Shown here: positions 1-5,878 of the stretch, piece by piece | Numbering within the stretch: position 1 is the first letter of the stretch | How the letters are laid out: every line of letters begins with the position of its first letter | Assembly (NCBI GenBank): GCA_023264075.1 | Contig: JALQTG010000175.1 | Coordinates: forward strand, 1 to 6,046 | Length of the DNA: 6,046 nucleotides | Direction: 5' to 3' | Origin: Crocinitomicaceae bacterium | GTDB lineage: Bacteria > Bacteroidota > Bacteroidia > Flavobacteriales_D > Crocinitomicaceae | Position numbers and translations under genes: made by a program | Notes under the pieces: model-generated | What the model saw: the letters and a program-made list of their open reading frames with translations, nothing else | The model's database searches: none | What the model was told of the DNA's origin: nothing

Positions 1-267
1 GGGAAGCAGGTACAGTTTGTGAATTTTCACCCGATGGTCTACTTGTTGTTCAACCCCTACAAAACCTTTAGGCACTTCATCTGTGAGTAGAAAAAAATGG
101 TGGCCTTTCTCCATCTGACTGATCAGCTTTTCAGGTGAATACATCCAATTCAACATGTATTCGATTTGAGCTTTCGATAATATCTCAGAAAAGGTGTCTG
201 GCCAAATGCGGTGAGCAAGATCTTGAATAATCGTTACTTCAGAAGGACCAATCGCGCGAATGAACAT
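1..267 (-). CDS. GNAT-family N-acetyltransferase, N-terminal part (runs off the left edge)
   Basis: This is the first 89 codons of a gene read leftward, open to the window edge without a stop. The translation begins MFIRAIGPSEVTIIQDLAHR and ends ...KIHKLYLLP. This layout is typical of GNAT acetyltransferases: a first beta strand (FIRAIG), a helix pair rich in aromatic residues (IWPDTFSEILSKAQIEYML, about residues 21-39), a strand (HHFFLLTD, 56-63) followed by GFVGVE (68-73), and the strand KLYLLP that normally comes just before the acetyl-CoA loop (Q/R-x-x-G-x-G/A). That loop would lie outside the window, so the catalytic and cofactor residues cannot be checked. GNAT proteins transfer an acetyl group from acetyl-CoA to an amine; the substrate cannot be told from this half. 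The ATG at 267 is the first in-frame start; an ATG at 272 is in another frame. There is no Shine-Dalgarno, but a -7-like box lies just upstream. The gene is divergent from hpf. Confidence 0.8.
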   Translation of the reverse strand, partial: MFIRAIGPSEVTIIQDLAHRIWPDTFSEILSKAQIEYMLNWMYSPEKLISQMEKGHHFFLLTDEVPKGFVGVEQQVDHRVKIHKLYLLP

Positions 268-282
268 GTCATTATTTTTTTT

Positions 283-290
283 CAAAGGTA
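283..290 (-). promoter_or_regulatory. Candidate -7 promoter box for the acetyltransferase gene
   Basis: On the minus strand this reads TACCTTTG, an exact match to the Bacteroidota -7 consensus TAnnTTTG. It lies 15 nt ahead of the ATG at 267, so the 5' leader would be only about 5-12 nt. No TTG lies 17-23 nt further upstream (the sequence there is T-rich, with TTT), so the -33 element is weak or absent. The call rests on the box and its position alone. Confidence 0.5.
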
Positions 291-333
291 CTACAAATTG
301 AATTTCATGTAAAATTGATAAAAAAAGTTAGAA

Positions 334-367
334 TTGAGTTCATGTATGTCATAGCTCGTTATCTTTG
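334..367 (+). promoter_or_regulatory. Candidate promoter for hpf (TTG-N23-TATCTTTG)
   Basis: TATCTTTG at 360-367 matches the Bacteroidota -7 consensus TAnnTTTG, and a TTG at 334-336 can serve as the -33 element with a 23-nt spacer, at the long end of the usual range. Transcription would start around 371-377, giving a leader of roughly 15-20 nt before the ATG at 392. The box includes the TTG at 365, which would otherwise look like an alternative hpf start codon. It probably drives the whole rightward cluster up to 2540, because no other promoter match is visible in between. Confidence 0.65.
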
Positions 368-391
368 AAGACAGAACCAAATTTAAATACA

Positions 392-709
392 ATGGATATA
401 CAATTTAACACAGATAGCTCAGTAGAGGGGAAACAATCATTAGAAGTATATATGTCTGAGACAATTTCTTCATCCCTAGTACGTTACAGTGATAAAATTA
501 CACGCATCGAGGTGCACGTTTCGGATGAGAATGGTGATAAAAAGGCACCGAACGATAAAAAATGTGTTTTGGAAGCTCGCTTAAAAGGACTTGATCCAAT
601 TGCCGTAACAGGAGCAGGAGATACCATTCAAATGGCTGTTACTAGCGCGATTAATAAAATCAAAGCTGCTTTGGATACTGCATTAGGTAAATTAGCGAAC
701 AAACGGTAA
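392..709 (+). CDS. hpf: Ribosome hibernation-promoting factor, short form (HPF/RaiA family)
   Basis: This 105-residue protein belongs to the HPF/RaiA (sigma-54 modulation, S30EA) family, which binds in the mRNA/tRNA channel of the 30S subunit and parks ribosomes when growth slows. The fold pattern is visible: strand MDIQFNT (1-7), helix SLEVYMSETISSSLVRY (16-32), strand ITRIEVHVSDENG (36-48), strand KCVLEARLKGLDPIAVTGA (57-75) and a long C-terminal helix (79-103). The length fits the short form (E. coli HPF is 95 residues, RaiA 113); the extra C-terminal dimerisation domain of long HPF is absent. The reading frame can be extended to a TTG at 365, but that codon is part of the predicted -7 box and would not be transcribed, so the ATG at 392 is chosen. 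No clear Shine-Dalgarno is present. It appears to be the first gene of the rightward cluster, 41 nt ahead of the nitroreductase gene. The family call is firm; the link of hibernation to the downstream genes is unknown. Confidence 0.85.
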   Translation: MDIQFNTDSSVEGKQSLEVYMSETISSSLVRYSDKITRIEVHVSDENGDKKAPNDKKCVLEARLKGLDPIAVTGAGDTIQMAVTSAINKIKAALDTALGKLANKR

Positions 710-750
710 TATACTGTGTTCTTGATCGAACAAGGAGATATCTAAAGCAC

Positions 751-1338
751 ATGAAGTACAATTTAAGTGAAATTACTGCGCTCATAAAGGATCGAAGAAC
801 CATTTATCCGGAGTTCTTTAGCGAACGAAAAGTACATAAGGAGCAGGTGGAGTTGTTATTGAATAATGCAATATGGGCACCTACGCATGGAATGACGCAA
901 CCATGGAGGTTTAAGGTGTTCATGGGAGAGGGCAAAGTGAAGTTGGGAGATTTTTTGCGTGAACTTTATTTGTCTACGGTACCGAAAGAGGAACAAAAAG
1001 AGCTTAAACTTCAACGCATGACTGATCGTCCTGCCAGATCGGGTGCGGTAATAGCCGTTTGCATGGAGCGTCAAAAAGAAGAGCGAATCCCAGAGATTGA
1101 AGAGGTGGAAGCGGTGGCCTGTGCTATTCAAAATATGTACTTGACATGCACGGCATATGGATTAGGTGGATTTTGGGCAACTCCAAAACTGATTTACACC
1201 CCGGAAATGAACGCGTTTTTAGGAATAGGGCCTAAGGATAAGTGCCTAGGTTTGTTTTATGTGGGCTACCCAGCCAATGATTGGCCAAAAGGACAAAGAA
1301 AACCCATTGAATATGTAACAGAATGGATCCAGGAGTAG
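751..1338 (+). CDS. YdjA-like FMN-dependent nitroreductase family protein
   Basis: This 195-residue cytoplasmic protein belongs to the nitroreductase superfamily, flavoenzymes that use NAD(P)H to reduce nitro compounds, quinones or other electrophiles. Visible hallmarks are the N-terminal helix ending in paired arginines (DRRTIYP, 14-20), which contacts the FMN phosphate; the loop APTHGMTQPWRF (43-54), the equivalent of APDHKSMQPWHF in E. coli YdjA; the dimer-core helix with GLGGFWATP (137-145); and the C-terminal GLFYVGYP (167-174). The compact length and the APxHxxxQPW motif favour the YdjA subgroup over the larger NfsA/NfsB enzymes. The natural substrate cannot be inferred. An AAGGAG lies at 732-737, but 13 nt from the ATG is long for a Shine-Dalgarno in a phylum that rarely uses one. 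The last 16 nt overlap the next gene, which suggests translational coupling. Confidence 0.85.
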   Translation: MKYNLSEITALIKDRRTIYPEFFSERKVHKEQVELLLNNAIWAPTHGMTQPWRFKVFMGEGKVKLGDFLRELYLSTVPKEEQKELKLQRMTDRPARSGAVIAVCMERQKEERIPEIEEVEAVACAIQNMYLTCTAYGLGGFWATPKLIYTPEMNAFLGIGPKDKCLGLFYVGYPANDWPKGQRKPIEYVTEWIQE

Positions 1339-1757
1339 AGAATATAGTTGACCTTGGACTTGTTAATTATGTCCGTCATCCAACGAATCCTGATTACGTC
1401 GTTTTTCGCTTTGGTGACGCATCGCGTGCTGCTCATTTTGAGGAAACACTAATCGAACGGAAAATATGGTTTGAAAAAGGGGAAGAGCAGGGTAGAACAA
1501 AAATGATTTTCCTTTATGCAATAAGGAATAGGGATTATAAGAAGGTTCAGGCCATTAACTTTTCCGTAGAGGGTAAGCACCGAAAATTCATTATCCCTAA
1601 TCACTTCTTGAGATGGGCATTACTACTTTTTTTTATTGGAATTTGTGTTTTTGCATTTGTGGGCTATTTAACCCGTCCAGATGTGATTGAGCGAAATTAC
1701 ATTGAGCAAGCATACAATGATTCTGTTCAAGATGCGTTAATTTCACCTTCGGAATAG
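1323..1757 (+). CDS. Uncharacterised single-pass membrane protein with a small alpha/beta N-terminal domain
   Basis: I do not recognise this 144-residue protein as a named family. The N-terminal part reads as strand YVVFRF (25-30), helix ASRAAHFEETLIERK (33-47), strand IWFEKGEE (48-55), strand KMIFLYAIRN (60-69), and a lysine-bearing helix (YKKVQAINF, 72-80). This beta-alpha-beta-beta-alpha order resembles half of a ferredoxin-like or DUF2007-like fold; that is inference. A basic stretch (KHRK, 85-88) precedes one hydrophobic segment at about 96-116 (RWALLLFFIGICVFAFVGYL), then a 28-residue acidic tail (TRPDVIERN...SPSE). By the positive-inside rule the small domain is cytoplasmic and the tail periplasmic. 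The ATG at 1323 lies inside the last codons of the nitroreductase gene (16-nt overlap), and no later in-frame ATG precedes the conserved-looking region. It is followed 15 nt later by the outer-membrane protein gene. A signalling or envelope-accessory role is possible but unproven. Confidence 0.75.
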   Translation: MDPGVENIVDLGLVNYVRHPTNPDYVVFRFGDASRAAHFEETLIERKIWFEKGEEQGRTKMIFLYAIRNRDYKKVQAINFSVEGKHRKFIIPNHFLRWALLLFFIGICVFAFVGYLTRPDVIERNYIEQAYNDSVQDALISPSE

Positions 1758-1772
1758 TTGTATTTTTAAGGC

Positions 1773-2540
1773 ATGAATAGAATTGGCATTTTTCTGATTA
1801 TGATAATCACGGTCTTGTACAGCGAGGTTATCGCCCAAGTGAAGACGAAGAAAAAAGCAGACAATTACTTTGGATTTCAGTACAAGCCTTTAATTCCTGT
1901 TAGTGTTGTTGGAGATCGACCATTCGAAATTGGTGAGGGCCCGTTCACTTCAGTTGTATCCCCTCGATTAGGATATACCTATGGTGGTGTTGTTCGTATA
2001 GGTTTAACCGAGTTGTTGGCCATCGAAACGGGAATATCCTACACGAAGCGAAATTTCAGCGTGGATTACGACGTGCCCGATTCGTCAATCCTAGGAAAGG
2101 ATGGGTTGAGCTACATTAATTTTGACATTCCAATCAATTTCTTGGTGTATATTAAATTGTCGGATCGATTTTATATGAACTCCAGTTTGGGGACGTCTTT
2201 GATTTATTATCCCTCTAATGTTCGCGCAGTTATCAATCCTGAAGGAACGCATCAGTTTATTTTCGAGGGGAGACGACTTTCTTTTTTTAGTGCAGACATT
2301 AATGCAAACGTTGGTTTTGAATTCAGGTCAGAGAAAAAAGGAATTTTTTATGTAGGAATTTCTGGTAAAATTCCAGTAACCCCTGTATTGCGTATTGCAA
2401 CAGAATATCGGTATGATACCGAAAAATTTGTGGCGTTTAGCGAGATTCAAGGCGCTCAGGTCTCGTTCGATTTTAAGTATTTTATTCCCTATGTTAAAAA
2501 TAAAGGATCTCAGTTTAAGGGAGGGCCTATCGAGCAGTAG
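1773..2540 (+). CDS. Outer-membrane beta-barrel protein (PorT-like/OMP_b-brl type)
   Basis: This 255-residue protein starts with a signal peptide: a short basic start (MNR), a hydrophobic core (IGIFLIMIITVLY, 4-16), and a likely signal peptidase I site after VIA (about 21/22). The rest alternates polar and aromatic/hydrophobic residues as in beta strands, for example SPRLGYTYGGVVRIGL (63-78), LLAIETGISYTKRNFSV (81-97), INFDIPINFLVYIKL (115-129), FYMNSSLGTSLIYY (133-146), ADINANVGFEF (174-184), GIFYVGISGKI (190-200) and QVSFDFKYFIPYV (229-241). Turns such as LSDR and SEKKG separate the strands. The pattern and size match the small 8-10-strand barrels common in Bacteroidota (PF13568-like). PorT of the type IX secretion system is one member, but nothing here singles out PorT itself, so no symbol is given. 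The last strand is followed by an unusual 14-residue hydrophilic tail (KNKGSQ...IEQ). It is the last gene of the rightward cluster, and no terminator hairpin is visible after it. Confidence 0.78.
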   Translation: MNRIGIFLIMIITVLYSEVIAQVKTKKKADNYFGFQYKPLIPVSVVGDRPFEIGEGPFTSVVSPRLGYTYGGVVRIGLTELLAIETGISYTKRNFSVDYDVPDSSILGKDGLSYINFDIPINFLVYIKLSDRFYMNSSLGTSLIYYPSNVRAVINPEGTHQFIFEGRRLSFFSADINANVGFEFRSEKKGIFYVGISGKIPVTPVLRIATEYRYDTEKFVAFSEIQGAQVSFDFKYFIPYVKNKGSQFKGGPIEQ

Positions 2541-2564
2541 ATTTTTCATAAAATAGCTAATCGC

Positions 2565-2599
2565 CTTTCCACTTTCCATTTTTGACTTTCGACTAACTG
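2565..2599. repeat. Degenerate 7-nt tandem tract upstream of secDF
   Basis: Five consecutive 7-mers follow one phase with an approximate consensus CTTTCSA: two identical CTTTCCA units (2565-2571 and 2572-2578), a degenerate unit, CTTTCGA (2586-2592), and a decayed unit. The strand is strongly pyrimidine-rich. In the same phase it is followed by TTGTGCC (2600-2606), the same 7-mer that follows the heptads ahead of tatA. The tract lies 36 nt ahead of the -33 element of the secDF promoter. Its function is unknown. Confidence 0.55.
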
Positions 2600-2641
2600 T
2601 TGTGCCCGCTAAAATAAAAACGTCGTATTTTATGTTTCTTG

Positions 2642-2672
2642 TTGCTATTAAAGAATGGAAATTCTATATTTG
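2642..2672 (+). promoter_or_regulatory. Candidate secDF promoter (TTG-N20-TATATTTG)
   Basis: TATATTTG at 2665-2672 is an exact match to the Bacteroidota -7 box TAnnTTTG, with a TTG -33 element at 2642-2644 and an ideal 20-nt spacer. A second TTG at 2639-2641 would give 23 nt. Transcription should begin around 2676-2682, leaving a short A-rich leader of about 25 nt without a Shine-Dalgarno before the ATG at 2705. This is the best-formed promoter in the window and fits secDF being its own transcription unit. Confidence 0.7.
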
Positions 2673-2704
2673 CCAGCTATTAAATAAACAAACGACATTT
2701 CGAC

Positions 2705-5700
2705 ATGCGTAATAAAGGATTTTTTTGGTTTTTTACGGTTTTAATTGCCATCGTTAGTATCTACCAGTTCACATTTACCTTTGTGGGTAACAACATTGAA
2801 GCAGAGGCAGAAGCACTCGCTATAGAGCGTGTAGAAGAGTTGAAGTCTGAGTCTGGCGATTCTGATGCACTTTTGCCAAATGGAACTTATGTAAACTTTA
2901 CTTCAGATATTGAAGCAGAAGATAAGGCTAAGGCGGCCTTCATTAATGAGATCTTGAAAGAAAAGAATACTGAAGAGGTGTTTTTTGGAAATACTTTTCA
3001 GGAAGTTAAGGATAAGAGTATCTCCCTTGGGCTTGACCTTAAAGGAGGAATGTCCGTGACACTCGAGCTTTCAATGCCTGAGTTATTAAAGAACAAAGCA
3101 TTGAATCCAAGAGATTTGAATTTTATAAAACCATATGAAAATGCTGTGGCTGCTTACAATAAAAACGGAGGAGACTTTGTGGATCTGTTTGCGGCGGAGC
3201 ACAAAGCAATTTCTCCAGAGCGACCATTGATTCGTGAATTTAGTACTGAGGAGATTGTTTCAGAAATTGGTAATAAAGCGACGGATGAGCAAGTCGTAAA
3301 CTACTTAAAAGGTCTTGCGGAGTCTTCTTTGGATGGAGTTGAGGGAATTATGGAAAACCGTATCAACCAGTTTGGTGTGGCACAGCCAAATATTACTAAG
3401 GACTTAGAAAACAACCGACTCTACATCGAACTTCCTGGGGTGAAAGACCAGGAAACAGTTCGTAGAAGATTACAGGCTACCGCGAATTTGGAATTTTTCC
3501 TAGCTGCGAAAGCTTCTGAGATTGGTGGTTTTTTCAATGAATTGTATACGGTGACTGAGGTCGCTGAATCAACGGAAGATGCAAGTTTCTTGGATGAGAC
3601 TGCTACTTCTGACTCGTCAACAACTGCAGAAGTAGATTCAACTGTAACAGGAGATTTGAGCTTAGAAGATATGTTGGCGGAAGAAGAGAACGATACAGTT
3701 CAGAAGGTATCTGAGTTTGCACGTATGTTCATGCCGAACATTGATGCTGAAAATAAATATTCCAATTCACCTCAATTAGGTTTCGCTAAAGCGCGCGATA
3801 CAGTTAAGATTAATGATTTAATCAAAGCACAAGCTGACAAATTGTTGTTAGAGAATATTCGATTTGTTTGGAGTGCGAAAGAAATTAAGTTCAACGACAA
3901 CGATACGTTATATTACACATTGTATGCATTACAAGTTCCTGAGAATGGTAAGGCACGTGTAGGTGGACAAGACATCGGAAATGCACGAGTATCTGTTGAT
4001 CCAGATAACGGAACCATCGGTGTATCAGTTGATATGATTGGTCGTGGTGCAGAAGAATGGGGAGATATGACTGCAGAGAACGTTGGTAATTTTATTGCGA
4101 TAGCGATGGATGACAAGGTATTCAGTGCTCCAGTTATTAATGGTCCTATTCGTGGAGGTAGCACATTGATTTCGGGAGGTTTCTCTTCTGAAGAGGCAAA
4201 AGCATTATCAACTTTATTAAATGCAGGTGCACTTCCCGCTCCATGTGTCATAATTGATGAAGCAGTTGTTGGTCCTACGATCGGTGCTGAAAACTCACGA
4301 GCTGGATTGATCTCGTTTGGAATTGCCTTGGCATTAGTGCTTCTTTACATGATTTTCTATTATGGTAAGGCTGGTGTTGTAGCCGATTTTGCTTTAGCAT
4401 TGAATATTGTGTTTATAATTGGTTTCTTAGCCGCCTTCGGAGCAGTACTGACGTTAGCTGGAATTGCTGGTATTGTGCTGACAATTGGTATGTCTGTGGA
4501 TGCGAACGTTCTTATATTTGAGCGTATTCGTGAAGAAGTAGCTGACGGAAAAGGAATGAAGTTGGCGATTAAAGACGGATATTCCAAAGCATTGTCTTCG
4601 ATTGTTGATGCGAACGTTACAACCTTGTTGACGGCAATCGTTTTGAAAACCTTCGGAACTGGACCAATTGAGAGTTTCGCAACAACACTGATCATTGGTA
4701 TCTTTACTTCTGTTTTTGCAGCTGTAGTAATTACACGATTGATTTTTGAATTTCAGTTGGCGAAGAAAGGAACATTTGAATTCTCAACAAAACTCACTAA
4801 AGGTGCTTTCCAGAATCTAAGCTTCGGTTTTATTAAGAATAGAAAGAAATTCTACATCGTTTCTTCTGTTTTAGTGATTGGAGGTCTTATTGCCATCTTC
4901 ACGCGAGAGCTGAAGCCAAGTATTGAATTTGCTGGAGGTAGAAGTTATGAAACTGTCTTTACTGAGCCTGTGGCTGATAAGGTAGGAGAACTTAATAGCC
5001 TTCTCCGTGAAGCATTGGTGGATGAAAATGGAACGAATGCATCGGTTGAGGTGAAGAAGCGTAATTCTGATTTCCGCGTGGAGATTGCAACTGATTTCAT
5101 GCAGGGTGTTCCAAATTCTGAAAATGAGGTCCGCACGCGTATCGAAAACACACTGGCTGATAATGCAGATGTTTATGGGGCAGCGAAGATTGAAAACAGT
5201 CGTTCGGTATCTCCTTCAATTTCGAATGAATTAAAATCATCGTCGTTAATTTCGATTTTTTTATCCTTGATTATCATTTTCCTTTATATTTTGATTCGTT
5301 TCGGAAAGTGGCAATATGGTTTAGGAGCATTGCTGGCGATGGCACATGACGTAATTATCGTGCTTGGTGTATTCGCATTGCTACATGGTGTTCTTCCATT
5401 TAACATGGAAGTAGACCAAGCGTTCATTGCGGCGATTCTAACGGTAGTTGGTTACTCGATTAATGATACCGTGGTAGTATTCGATAGATTAAGAGAATAC
5501 TTAGTGAAATACCGTCGTAAGGATAGAAAAGAAGTAATTAACGATGCGATTAACTCTACGCTTAGCAGAACAATTAATACTTCGTTATCTACATTTATTG
5601 TGTTGTTAACTATCTTCATTTTTGATGGAGGAGCGATTAAAGGTTTCGTGTTCGCTTTAATGATTGGTGTGATTGTGGGTACCTACTCTTCTGTATGTAT

Positions 5701-5755
5701 CGCTTCCCCTGCGGTTGTTGACTTGGTGAAAGGAACTAAAGAAGACGAAGAATAG
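2705..5755 (+). CDS. secDF: Fused protein translocase subunit SecDF
   Basis: SecDF is the inner-membrane accessory of SecYEG/SecA that uses the proton gradient to pull exported proteins into the periplasm. The 1016-residue protein joins SecD and SecF in one chain, usual in Bacteroidota. In order: TM1 (about 5-28); an elongated periplasmic segment; the SecD signature LGLDLKGGMSVTLEL (108-122); the P1 base and head region with ENRINQFGVAQPNI (217-230) and GGFSSEEAKALSTLLNAGALPAP (490-512); TM2-TM6 (about 533-682) carrying GMSVDANVLIFERIREE (595-611); the SecF start at TM7 (714-733) with IEFAGGRSYE (740-749); the P4 domain (about 740-840); and TM8-TM12 (848-1003) with VGYSINDTVVVFDRLRE (915-931). 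Asp599, Asp921 and Arg955 fall where Thermus SecDF has its proton-path residues D340, D637 and R671; Asp921 and Arg955 are 34 residues apart, as in Thermus. An acidic Ser/Thr-rich insert occupies about 284-331. The ATG at 2705 fits the promoter and TM1. The gene is intact and ends in a strong terminator. Confidence 0.97.
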   Translation: MRNKGFFWFFTVLIAIVSIYQFTFTFVGNNIEAEAEALAIERVEELKSESGDSDALLPNGTYVNFTSDIEAEDKAKAAFINEILKEKNTEEVFFGNTFQEVKDKSISLGLDLKGGMSVTLELSMPELLKNKALNPRDLNFIKPYENAVAAYNKNGGDFVDLFAAEHKAISPERPLIREFSTEEIVSEIGNKATDEQVVNYLKGLAESSLDGVEGIMENRINQFGVAQPNITKDLENNRLYIELPGVKDQETVRRRLQATANLEFFLAAKASEIGGFFNELYTVTEVAESTEDASFLDETATSDSSTTAEVDSTVTGDLSLEDMLAEEENDTVQKVSEFARMFMPNIDAENKYSNSPQLGFAKARDTVKINDLIKAQADKLLLENIRFVWSAKEIKFNDNDTLYYTLYALQVPENGKARVGGQDIGNARVSVDPDNGTIGVSVDMIGRGAEEWGDMTAENVGNFIAIAMDDKVFSAPVINGPIRGGSTLISGGFSSEEAKALSTLLNAGALPAPCVIIDEAVVGPTIGAENSRAGLISFGIALALVLLYMIFYYGKAGVVADFALALNIVFIIGFLAAFGAVLTLAGIAGIVLTIGMSVDANVLIFERIREEVADGKGMKLAIKDGYSKALSSIVDANVTTLLTAIVLKTFGTGPIESFATTLIIGIFTSVFAAVVITRLIFEFQLAKKGTFEFSTKLTKGAFQNLSFGFIKNRKKFYIVSSVLVIGGLIAIFTRELKPSIEFAGGRSYETVFTEPVADKVGELNSLLREALVDENGTNASVEVKKRNSDFRVEIATDFMQGVPNSENEVRTRIENTLADNADVYGAAKIENSRSVSPSISNELKSSSLISIFLSLIIIFLYILIRFGKWQYGLGALLAMAHDVIIVLGVFALLHGVLPFNMEVDQAFIAAILTVVGYSINDTVVVFDRLREYLVKYRRKDRKEVINDAINSTLSRTINTSLSTFIVLLTIFIFDGGAIKGFVFALMIGVIVGTYSSVCIASPAVVDLVKGTKEDEE

Positions 5756-5772
5756 TTTTTCTTTATATAAAG

Positions 5773-5811
5773 AAATGGCTAATTAGTAAATCTACTGGTT
5801 AGCCATTTTTT
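5773..5811 (+). terminator. Intrinsic terminator of secDF
   Basis: A 16-bp stem pairs 5773-5788 with 5793-5808 around the four-base loop AATC. The core AATGGCTAA/TTAGCCATT is perfect, two G-U wobbles lie near the middle, and the right arm runs into six T's (5806-5811) and then GTTTG. It starts 17 nt after the secDF stop codon and should separate secDF from tatA. An 18-nt perfect palindrome, TTTCTTTATATAAAGAAA (5758-5775), overlaps the base of the left arm. Confidence 0.9.
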
Positions 5812-5821
5812 GTTTGTGTCC

Positions 5822-5870
5822 GTTCTAATTTATACCATCTGACTTCTAACTTCTATTTTTCTACTTATCT
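5822..5870. repeat. Degenerate 7-nt tandem tract upstream of tatA
   Basis: Seven 7-mers follow one phase with an approximate consensus CTTCTAA: GTTCTAA (5822-5828), a degenerate unit, CATCTGA (5836-5842), CTTCTAA (5843-5849), CTTCTAT (5850-5856), TTTTCTA and CTTATCT. TTGTGCC (5871-5877) follows in the same phase. The last heptad provides the first five bases of the tatA -7 box. The composition and period are like those of the tract ahead of secDF (2565-2599). Its function is unknown. Confidence 0.5.
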
Positions 5871-5873
5871 TTG
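5866..5873 (+). promoter_or_regulatory. Candidate -7 promoter box for tatA, possibly giving a leaderless mRNA
   Basis: TATCTTTG is an exact match to TAnnTTTG (and identical to the hpf box). The tatA ATG begins only 5 nt after it, so transcription would start at or within a few bases of the start codon. No TTG lies 17-23 nt upstream; that space is filled by the pyrimidine heptads. Because a strong terminator lies between secDF and tatA, some promoter must be in this gap, and this is the only match seen. Confidence 0.55.
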
Positions 5874-5878
5874 TGCCA

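Noticed and set aside
365..391. TTG-initiated N-terminal extension of hpf
   Set aside because: The TTG is the end of the -7 box TATCTTTG and would lie upstream of the transcript start; the ATG at 392 fits the family's N-terminus.
717..734. Possible hairpin between hpf and the nitroreductase gene (CTTG...CAAG)
   Set aside because: Only a 4-bp stem without a following T run, so it is not a credible terminator.
856..1131. Minus-strand open frame inside the nitroreductase gene
   Set aside because: Antisense to conserved nitroreductase motifs; composition rich in Phe, Leu and Arg is typical of a shadow frame.
2541..2560. Possible terminator after the beta-barrel gene
   Set aside because: Only a TTTT/AAAA 4-bp pairing is present; no GC-containing stem or T tract.
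2328..2579. Minus-strand open frame over the end of the beta-barrel gene
   Set aside because: Mostly antisense to predicted beta strands, with no recognisable domain and no promoter box seen to drive it.
2632..2712. 26-codon ORF (MFLVAIKEWK...FRHA) overlapping the secDF start by 8 nt, like a possible SecM/VemP-type leader
   Set aside because: The secDF promoter -7 box (2665-2672) lies inside it, so its ATG would not be on the secDF transcript. It has no ribosome-binding site and no recognisable arrest motif.
3913..4251. Long minus-strand open frame inside secDF
   Set aside because: A shadow of the secDF coding frame with no family resemblance and no promoter or start context; secDF is certain on the plus strand.
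4360..4695. Minus-strand open frame inside secDF
   Set aside because: It lies antisense to the most conserved SecD membrane motif and its low-complexity translation mirrors the codon pattern of secDF.
4945..5151. Minus-strand open frame inside the SecF part of secDF
   Set aside because: Short antisense shadow of the P4-domain coding sequence without independent support.
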